The notes under the pieces: model-generated
Databases searched by the model: none
Told to the model about the DNA's origin: nothing
What the model saw: only the letters and a program-made list of their open reading frames with translations
Program-made: the position numbers and the translations under genes
From: CAYVAP01 sp964343195
GTDB lineage: Bacteria > Bacteroidota > Bacteroidia > J057
Length of the DNA: 29,402 nt
NCBI GenBank assembly: GCA_964343195.1
Contig: CAYFIR010000087.1
Span: 1 to 29,402, forward strand
Direction of reading: 5' to 3'
Part shown: one piece after another, positions 24,104-29,402 of the stretch
Numbering within the stretch: position 1 is the first letter of the stretch
How the letters are laid out: every line of letters starts with the position of its first letter

Positions 24104-24658
24104 TTAAGCTGATTTCTTCTTCTCAAACAGGAGAGAAAAGCCTGCGACAAAAACTGCCGCAAACGCGAGCCAGTACCCTATACCCGCCATGTTGAAGAAG
24201 TTGAGCTGCAGCCCGACTTCGCGCCCCAGAATCTGGGTGCTGTAGTCCTGTGAAATCCAGTACAGCAAGCCCCATGCAGCGGGAAGAAATAGCAGATTAA
24301 ACCAGATACCCCGCTTGAAGGACTTGCCAATCAGGCCCCGAATCAGGTACCCTAGTGAGTACAAGGCATAAATCAGCGGAGCGGCCAGTACGAAGAGGAT
24401 GCCCGCTATTTGGGCCTTGGCTTTCATTTCTGTGGCATTTTCCCAAAGACGGGTCAACACTTCGATGACCCTGGAGCCAGCTTCTGACTGGTATAGATCA
24501 AAATAATCCAACCATCCCAGGACGAAGTTATAGCCGGTGAAGGTGGTTTCCACCAATTGTACTCCCAGAAAACTTTGCTCAAAATGCAGATGAGGGAGAA
24601 AAAAGGCACCAAGGCCCATCAGTCCTGCTACGATGAGCATGATTCGCTCCAGATTCAT
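24104..24658 (-). CDS. Small integral membrane protein of unknown function
   Basis: This 184-residue protein has about four hydrophobic segments, near residues 5-22, 82-105, 118-135 and 155-178. An extracytoplasmic region between the first and second contains aromatic residues (GYNFVLGWLDYFDLY). The C-terminus is basic and polar (FEKKKSA), suggesting a cytosolic end. No motif or family is recognised. The gene is bracketed by two copies of the dispersed palindromic repeat in the same orientation. Copy B ends 42 bases upstream of the ATG, and copy A begins at the stop codon, where the TAA doubles as the flanking TTA of the repeat. It may be a single-gene transcript running from or through repeat B. 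Confidence 0.72.
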   Translation of the reverse strand: MNLERIMLIVAGLMGLGAFFLPHLHFEQSFLGVQLVETTFTGYNFVLGWLDYFDLYQSEAGSRVIEVLTRLWENATEMKAKAQIAGILFVLAAPLIYALYSLGYLIRGLIGKSFKRGIWFNLLFLPAAWGLLYWISQDYSTQILGREVGLQLNFFNMAGIGYWLAFAAVFVAGFSLLFEKKKSA

Positions 24659-24699
24659 GGTATTGAAGGGTAAAGGGTGAAAAGGATATGTCCTGTTAA

Positions 24700-24877
24700 G
24701 TAACGCTCAAAAAAAACATTCCGCTTTTGGCTTGATTCTCGATGCTCGGGATCTGCGACTCCCTGCCCGCATACTGCGTCAGAAAAAGCCTTGTTTGGCC
24801 CGCCAAACTCGGTTTTTCTTCCTTGTCTGCGAACGAGATCTCGGCGCAAAAGGAGGAGGTTATTTTTCTCGCGCTAC
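24700..24877 (+). repeat. Dispersed palindromic intergenic repeat, copy B (178 bp)
   Basis: The terminal arms are GTAACGC (24700-24706) and GCGCTAC (24871-24877), each flanked by TAA. Compared with copy A (GGAACGC/GCGTTCC), the second base pair changes from G-C to T-A on both arms, a compensatory change. Conserved inside are CGCATACTGCG, TTTGGCCCGCCAAA and an outer stem (GAAAAAGCC with GGTTTTTC) better paired here than in copy A. GATCTCGGCGC and the AAAAGGAGGAGG tract match copy C at the left edge of the window. Confidence 0.85.
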
Positions 24878-24880
24878 TAA

Positions 24881-24928
24881 AAATACTCAAAGGCCGATGA
24901 ATAGGTTGCAAATTCCTACTCATCGGCC
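24881..24928 (-). terminator. Terminator hairpin after the DUF6263-like gene
   Basis: GGCCGATGAATAGG (24892-24905) pairs with CCTACTCATCGGCC (24915-24928) with 13 of 14 matches and a 9-base loop. On the minus strand the stem begins 14 bases after the stop codon of the gene at 24943-25893 and is followed by TTTGAGTATTTTT. This is a good rho-independent terminator, and it insulates that gene from repeat copy B. Confidence 0.75.
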
Positions 24929-24942
24929 CAAGTCTGAAGAAT

Positions 24943-25893
24943 TTAATCTTCGAGGAGATTGACAGTTGATTTCGAATCGATGCTCATAGGGAACTCGAGG
25001 GTTTGGCTTCCCATCTGCCCGCCGGTAGCAGACACGTCACCCGTAATGGTCTGGTCAATCGTAGAAGTTATGGTCATACCAGTCTCCATGTCGATCACAA
25101 GTGAGCCACTCTGTGTCCCCTCCATGTTAAAGGTCATGCTCATTCCCATCATCTCGGTGGAGTTTCCTTCTTCTCCTGTAGAGGTGGTTCCTTCCACGCT
25201 TACATAGGCTTTTCCGCCTTCCACCTTGTCCAGGGTGTAGGTATTCACCACCTGCATGGTCATCACAGTGCTGATGCTCATCTCACGGGTCCAGCTATCG
25301 CCTTTTTTGACAGGTCCATCCGGATAAATGGCCATTGTCTGCTCCATGCTGGATTGCATGCTCTCATCGCTAAACTGGGTCTTGAGTTGCTGACGGATCT
25401 GATCGGCAGAAACACCTGGCATATCCATTTCCCCAATCATGGCCTCGATCAGTTCATCCATGCCCCGTACTTCTGTCACTGAGCCTGCAGGTGTCACAGT
25501 CATTTCAAACGACTGCCCTACCAGGTTGGCAAAGCTCTGAGCCTGAAGAGGCACATCGGTTTCTTCATCACGCGAGTCATAGGTAACCTCCATTCCCTGA
25601 GCGGACTGGCGATACAGGATTTCATCGTAGGTTACGGAAATGTCATAGGCTTCACTGGATGCTGAGGTCACATCATAGGCATAGGTAAATCCCATGGTTT
25701 GCTCTACCACATTTTCCATTCCCATGATCACCTGGTTGATCTCCTGATCGGTAGTTGATTCCAGGCGATAGGTCTGCCCTTCTTCCAGGTTGAGCTGGAG
25801 GGTATATTTTTTTGCTTCGGGATCTGAGGTGAAGGCTACCAGTGCCAGGGCAGTCAGTAGCAGCATGAAACGGGGCGAAAGAAGGTTACGCAT
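24943..25893 (-). CDS. Exported DUF6263-like protein
   Basis: This 316-residue protein starts with a hydrophobic export signal (RFMLLLTALALVAFTS). The rest is a Met-, Thr- and Ser-rich beta protein with repeated long strands: LQLNLEEGQTYRLE, QSFEMTVTPAGSVTEVRG (residues ~128-145), GPVKKGDSWTRE and GSLVIDMETGMTI. This arrangement, with Y/F.MTV.P.G.V..V.G and a D.ETGM.. segment, matches the Bacteroidota DUF6263 family as I know it; the assignment is from memory of the pattern. There is no lipobox Cys and no T9SS domain. Role unknown, probably periplasmic. It ends in a good terminator. The gap to the tricorn-type gene upstream is ~120 bases and includes that gene's hairpin. Confidence 0.75.
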   Translation of the reverse strand: MRNLLSPRFMLLLTALALVAFTSDPEAKKYTLQLNLEEGQTYRLESTTDQEINQVIMGMENVVEQTMGFTYAYDVTSASSEAYDISVTYDEILYRQSAQGMEVTYDSRDEETDVPLQAQSFANLVGQSFEMTVTPAGSVTEVRGMDELIEAMIGEMDMPGVSADQIRQQLKTQFSDESMQSSMEQTMAIYPDGPVKKGDSWTREMSISTVMTMQVVNTYTLDKVEGGKAYVSVEGTTSTGEEGNSTEMMGMSMTFNMEGTQSGSLVIDMETGMTITSTIDQTITGDVSATGGQMGSQTLEFPMSIDSKSTVNLLED

Positions 25894-25961
25894 AAAATAT
25901 TGATAGTTAGGTTAATAACCCACACGGGGGTTGGATTGCAGGTTAAGTTAGCGTACTAAAG

Positions 25962-25993
25962 AGGCCCTTCCAACCCAAAAGTTGGAAAGGCCT
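25962..25993 (-). terminator. Hairpin after the tricorn-type protease gene
   Basis: AGGCCCTTCCAAC (25962-25974) pairs with GTTGGAAAGGCCT (25981-25993) with one mismatch over 13 pairs and a 6-base loop. On the minus strand it lies 23 bases after the stop at 26017 and is followed by CTTTAG. The stem is strong but the T-run weak. Confidence 0.6.
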
Positions 25994-26016
25994 GTTTACA
26001 TTATCATCAAATAGTT

Positions 26017-29000
26017 TTATTCATCAATTCCTTCCAGCAAGGCATTGACCGCGGCTTCCAACTGTGCATCGGTTCCTTTGGCTTTTGCATCAGGTGCATT
26101 GGTGAGAATGATATCCGGGACAGCAGGTCCCAGTTCCATGTTTTCTTCGGTGGCCTTCACGTACCAGGCACGAAATGGCAGGCGTACCCTTGCTCCGTTG
26201 ATCAGGGAGGCACCCCCGGTTGAGATTACTGCTCCAAAGGTAGGCTCCCCTACCAGCGGCCCACGGTCAAGGGTTTTGAAGGCATGAGAGAAAATTTCTG
26301 CATTGGAGTAGCTCGTAGCATTACACAATGTGGCGGCAGGCTTGGTCCACCATGCCAGCGGCAGGCGCTCTCCAAATGGATAGGTCTCCCGGTAATTCAG
26401 GTGTTCTTTGTCCAGGTTCTCAGCTGCTCCACGAGGAATGGTGTAGGCGTGCTGCTGCACACTCAGAACCGCCATCAAATAATCGGTAGTCCAGCCACCA
26501 CCGTTAAACCGCACATCGATCAGAAGCCCCTCCTTACCCAAACCTGCGGCTGTCAGTTCCCGCTCGAATCGCTCAAAGCTGGTCCAGTTCATGCCCTGCA
26601 CGTGGAGGTAGCCCAGACGGCCATTGGAATACTGCTCTGTAAGCTGACGGCGCTCTTCGACCCATTCGTCATATAGTTCTGATCGCAGACTGGAGGTAGG
26701 ACGAATTACCACTTCACGCTCGCCTTCTTCTCCCAATACGCTTAACAGCACCTCTTCATTTACCTGATTGATCAGGTACTGGTATATATTGACTCCCTGA
26801 CCGACAGGGTTGCCATTGATGGAGGTAATCACATCACCAGTCATCAAACGGCTTGCTGATCTGTCAGCAGGCGAACCGGGTACCACATGAGTAACCTTCA
26901 GCCCGGACTTTACAGGTTCAAGTGCCACTCCCAGCAGCCCGGTACGTTCTCGCTGGGTTTCCGCGCGATCTCCAGAGTAGATGCCCATGTGGCTGGCATT
27001 GAGCTGCCCGAGCATCCAGTTGCTAATGGAAGCAAAGTCCACGTCGCTAGAAGCATTCAAAGCCCAGGGGCTATAGATTTCGCGCAGTTGGTCCCAATCC
27101 TGTCCGTGGAAATTCGGGTCATAAAATCCTGCGTCCAATACTCGCCAGGCTTCATCCAGTATCTGCTGGCGCTCAGCTACGTGGTCAATGTCGATGGTCA
27201 CATTGAATGACAGGCGCTTCGACTTGGTACTCCCGACCTTGATGCGTCCCAGCGTTCCACGGAGATTGAGGTGGTAGAAGTAGTCTTTTTTAGGCGAAAG
27301 GCTCACTCCATATGGGGAGGCTCCTCCCTGGGTAATGGCCTTGTTGTCACTGCCATCCCATTTGATTTCATACAGGTCACGATCACCGGAACCAGTGGTG
27401 CGTCCTCCTCCATTGGTTATGTAGTAAAACTTCTCTCCTTTGGGGCCGATGGCCAATCCATACTCATTGCCGGAAAGCTCGGTCACCTGGGTCAGGCGCC
27501 GGTAGATATTTTCCAGGTCAATCTGAATATCATCGCTTTCACTGGTATCCTCCTCTACGATTACGCCCCTCAGGTCATCTCCCGCTTCCCATTCCTGTTG
27601 GGTCTTTTCCCAGTCCTCTTCTTTCAACCAGGCAAACCAGACGTCGCTGTCCCCGTTATTTCGCACGGAAAGAAACCCGAGCTTGGACCCATCCGGACTC
27701 CATACCGGATCATAATCACTCTTGGGGTGCATGCTGACGTTGACGGGGTCGATGCTGTCATCAGCTTTATGAATGTAGATTTCGCTGTTGAAATCCAGGT
27801 CTTCCAGGGAATAGGCAAGCCACTTCCCATCAGGGCTCCAGGACACTCCTTCGGGAGTTGACCATCCATCCAGCAGGGTGGCTGGCGCTTCCAGCAGGCC
27901 TGCTTCGGAAATATCTGACACCAGCAATTCGCCCCTTCCTCTCAGATATGCCACCTGAGACTGATCCGGAGAAACGACCACATTTGACTCATCTTCTGGC
28001 GTTTCGGTCAGACGGATAGTCTCCAGTTTGAGGGTACGGAACAAATCGGACTGGGCAGGGTCAGCAGATTTTAGCAAGAAGAGATCATACTGGCCTTCCC
28101 GATCAGAGGCAAAGATGAGGGTGGTATCGCTCAGCCATGCGACATCGCGGTCACGGTAGGGATGTTTCGTCAGGTTAAGGGCCCGTGACTGGTCTTCATC
28201 GGCTCGCATCAGGACCACTTCTCCACGGATGATGAGGGCAACATTTTTTCCATCTGGGGAAACAGCGTATTCATCAATGTCATTGGAGTACCGCTTGTGC
28301 TCAATGGGATCAAAGCGATAGTCAGCGGTCATCGTCGGCATCAGGGCCACTGGTTCTTCTCCTGATTTCATCATGAAAGCTCCCCCCATTCGCTCAAATA
28401 CCATGGTTTCTCCTGATGCATCCACATCAAAGTAGCGAAGACCATGATCCATAAACGCTGTAATCGCCTGGATTTCGCCTTCGACTTCGCCTGCATCCGA
28501 GATGGTCATCGCATGGATGTTGTATCGGCCGCTTCGGGCAGACATGAAGTATAGCTCGCGGTCACCTGTCCAGCGAGGCGAAAGGTCCTGAGAAGGAGAG
28601 GTCGTAAGCTGATGGTAGGTATCATTTTGGGTATCATATAGCCAAAGGTCGCGGTTTGCTGGCCCCTGGTATGCCTCACGGGTAATGCGGCAATTTCCCT
28701 TGACGAATGCTACAAATCTCCCGTCGGGCGACAGAACAGGCTCGCTGCCCAGTGCATCCAGATAGCGGACTGGCGTACCTCCATCCAACCCTACAGCAGC
28801 AATTTCATCTTCCCGCTCTACCTGAAAGTACACGCGACGGGTAGTCAACAGGATTTCTTCATTGGAAGCCCAACTACTCGCTTCATCCCGGGCGCTGTGA
28901 TATGTCAGCCGCTGGGCCCCTCCTCCTTCTGTGCCGATCACAAATACATCTGCATTTCCAAACCTGTCACTGTTAAAGGAGATTTTGCTCCCATCCGGAC

Positions 29001-29211
29001 TGAAACGAGGTTTGTATTCGTAAGCTTCATGAATGGTCAGGCGCTGGGCAGTACCACCAACTGGCATCATCCATATATCTCCCTGATAGGAATAGGCGAT
29101 GGCCTGGCCATCCGGACTGATGGCGGGGTGCCTTAATAGAGGTTGATCTTGTGCCAAAACCAGCTGAAACAGGCTGATAATGACCAGACAAAAAGAAATA
29201 GCTTTGTTCAT
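26017..29211 (-). CDS. Secreted tricorn-type protease (WD40-like beta-propeller, PDZ, S41 peptidase)
   Basis: This 1064-residue protein has a signal peptide (MNKAISFCLVIISLFQLVLAQ) and about 680 residues of TolB/WD40-like propeller blades (repeated SPDG..IAY, FSPDGSKISF and WSPDGKWLAY units). A helical C1-like region follows, then a PDZ domain (about 755-835; VVPGSPADRSAS, GDVITSINGNPVGQG) and an S41 serine-peptidase core (about 880-1050). Residues matching the tricorn active site are visible: Ser-His in NASHMGIY (~740), DVRFNGGG (~899), the nucleophile in SYSNAEIF (~967) and a Glu near ELGPAVPDI (~1025). Tricorn proteases degrade oligopeptides. This version is exported, so it should act in the periplasm or outside the cell rather than in the cytosol like the archaeal enzyme. 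Single gene with its own terminator. Confidence 0.93.
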   Translation of the reverse strand: MNKAISFCLVIISLFQLVLAQDQPLLRHPAISPDGQAIAYSYQGDIWMMPVGGTAQRLTIHEAYEYKPRFSPDGSKISFNSDRFGNADVFVIGTEGGGAQRLTYHSARDEASSWASNEEILLTTRRVYFQVEREDEIAAVGLDGGTPVRYLDALGSEPVLSPDGRFVAFVKGNCRITREAYQGPANRDLWLYDTQNDTYHQLTTSPSQDLSPRWTGDRELYFMSARSGRYNIHAMTISDAGEVEGEIQAITAFMDHGLRYFDVDASGETMVFERMGGAFMMKSGEEPVALMPTMTADYRFDPIEHKRYSNDIDEYAVSPDGKNVALIIRGEVVLMRADEDQSRALNLTKHPYRDRDVAWLSDTTLIFASDREGQYDLFLLKSADPAQSDLFRTLKLETIRLTETPEDESNVVVSPDQSQVAYLRGRGELLVSDISEAGLLEAPATLLDGWSTPEGVSWSPDGKWLAYSLEDLDFNSEIYIHKADDSIDPVNVSMHPKSDYDPVWSPDGSKLGFLSVRNNGDSDVWFAWLKEEDWEKTQQEWEAGDDLRGVIVEEDTSESDDIQIDLENIYRRLTQVTELSGNEYGLAIGPKGEKFYYITNGGGRTTGSGDRDLYEIKWDGSDNKAITQGGASPYGVSLSPKKDYFYHLNLRGTLGRIKVGSTKSKRLSFNVTIDIDHVAERQQILDEAWRVLDAGFYDPNFHGQDWDQLREIYSPWALNASSDVDFASISNWMLGQLNASHMGIYSGDRAETQRERTGLLGVALEPVKSGLKVTHVVPGSPADRSASRLMTGDVITSINGNPVGQGVNIYQYLINQVNEEVLLSVLGEEGEREVVIRPTSSLRSELYDEWVEERRQLTEQYSNGRLGYLHVQGMNWTSFERFERELTAAGLGKEGLLIDVRFNGGGWTTDYLMAVLSVQQHAYTIPRGAAENLDKEHLNYRETYPFGERLPLAWWTKPAATLCNATSYSNAEIFSHAFKTLDRGPLVGEPTFGAVISTGGASLINGARVRLPFRAWYVKATEENMELGPAVPDIILTNAPDAKAKGTDAQLEAAVNALLEGIDE

Positions 29212-29333
29212 CGATACCGTAGTTAATTGGGGTTATCCCTAAAACTAGTTAATGATGGGCATCCTTGCTACCGCCTGAGGCTGTATCAACAGCCTTTTCG
29301 GTGTGATGGGAGAATTCCTCGACAAATGTGGAG

Positions 29334-29402
29334 AGGTATGGGGTATGGGGCATGGGGTATGGGGTATGGGGTATGGGGTATGGGGTATGGGGTATGGGGT
29401 AT
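29334..29402 (+). repeat. 7-bp tandem repeat (GGGGTAT)n running off the window
   Basis: From 29340 to the window end there are nine consecutive 7-base units, GGGGTAT, with one variant GGGGCAT (29347-29353), preceded by a partial GGTAT. The array continues beyond the window. Regular runs of four G separated by TAT give strong G-quadruplex potential on this strand. It lies ~130 bases upstream of the protease start. The remaining upstream region (29212-29333) shows no convincing promoter. Confidence 0.95.

Noticed and set aside
23956..24162. Minus-strand reading frames inside the repeats encoding similar peptides (RRDLVRRQGR, AFSDAVCGQ)
   Set aside because: The frames are shared because the repeat DNA is shared. 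Differences between copies A and B are mostly amino-acid changing (Glu to Lys, Glu to Gly), while terminal arms and hairpins are preserved. This fits structured DNA/RNA rather than a protein-coding gene.
23949..24877. The repeats as integron attC sites and the membrane-protein gene as a gene cassette
   Set aside because: The geometry is suggestive (repeat directly 3' of the gene, palindromic ends). However, the ends do not have the required RYYYAAC / GTTRRRY core sites, and no integrase is visible.

Overview
The window comes from a chromosome of a Bacteroidota bacterium, most likely of the Saprospiria/Lewinella type. The lineage is inferred from gene content: a type IX secretion (Por) C-terminal sorting domain on a secreted hydrolase, a GWxTD-domain protein, a DUF3857/transglutaminase-fold protein, a DUF2452 protein, the long three-domain form of IspG, and a secreted tricorn-type protease. 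Base composition is moderate (roughly half G+C by eye). Shine-Dalgarno sequences are weak or absent at most starts, as is usual for the phylum. I see no rRNA, tRNA, CRISPR array, phage or transposase gene.

Layout. The left edge (1-52) is the tail of a dispersed palindromic repeat. Next come two tandem paralogous secreted proteins (86-2328) and a translationally coupled MazG-like pyrophosphohydrolase (2325-2648). A DUF445 membrane protein and a GWxTD protein follow on the minus strand (2706-5290). A SWIM zinc-finger protein, a possible 35-residue micro-gene and a four-helix membrane protein occupy 5468-7137. The minus-strand block 7402-13148 holds ispG, a DUF3857 protein and a T9SS-exported alpha/beta hydrolase. 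A lipoprotein (13426-14013) faces a DUF2452 protein and a rhomboid protease (14082-15356). A double-ATPase ABC subunit (15434-17200) converges on an outer-membrane beta-barrel protein (17205-18362). An ECF sigma factor and a likely anti-sigma factor (18618-19719) end in a strong terminator. On the minus strand follow a DUF4407 membrane protein, a zinc-ribbon protein with Ig-like repeats, murB, a small membrane protein bracketed by two copies of the dispersed repeat, a DUF6263-like protein and a tricorn-type protease. The right edge is a 7-bp tandem repeat, (GGGGTAT)n.

Most genes are envelope or housekeeping functions: isoprenoid and peptidoglycan precursor synthesis, peptide import, periplasmic proteolysis, and surface or secreted proteins. 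They are arranged as short independent operons rather than one pathway cluster.

The most notable unexplained structure is the 155-178 bp repeat family (copies at 1-52, 23949-24103 and 24700-24877). It has covarying terminal inverted repeats, possible 3-bp target duplications and conserved internal hairpins. Two same-orientation copies flank a single small membrane-protein gene, and one of them meets that gene's stop codon.
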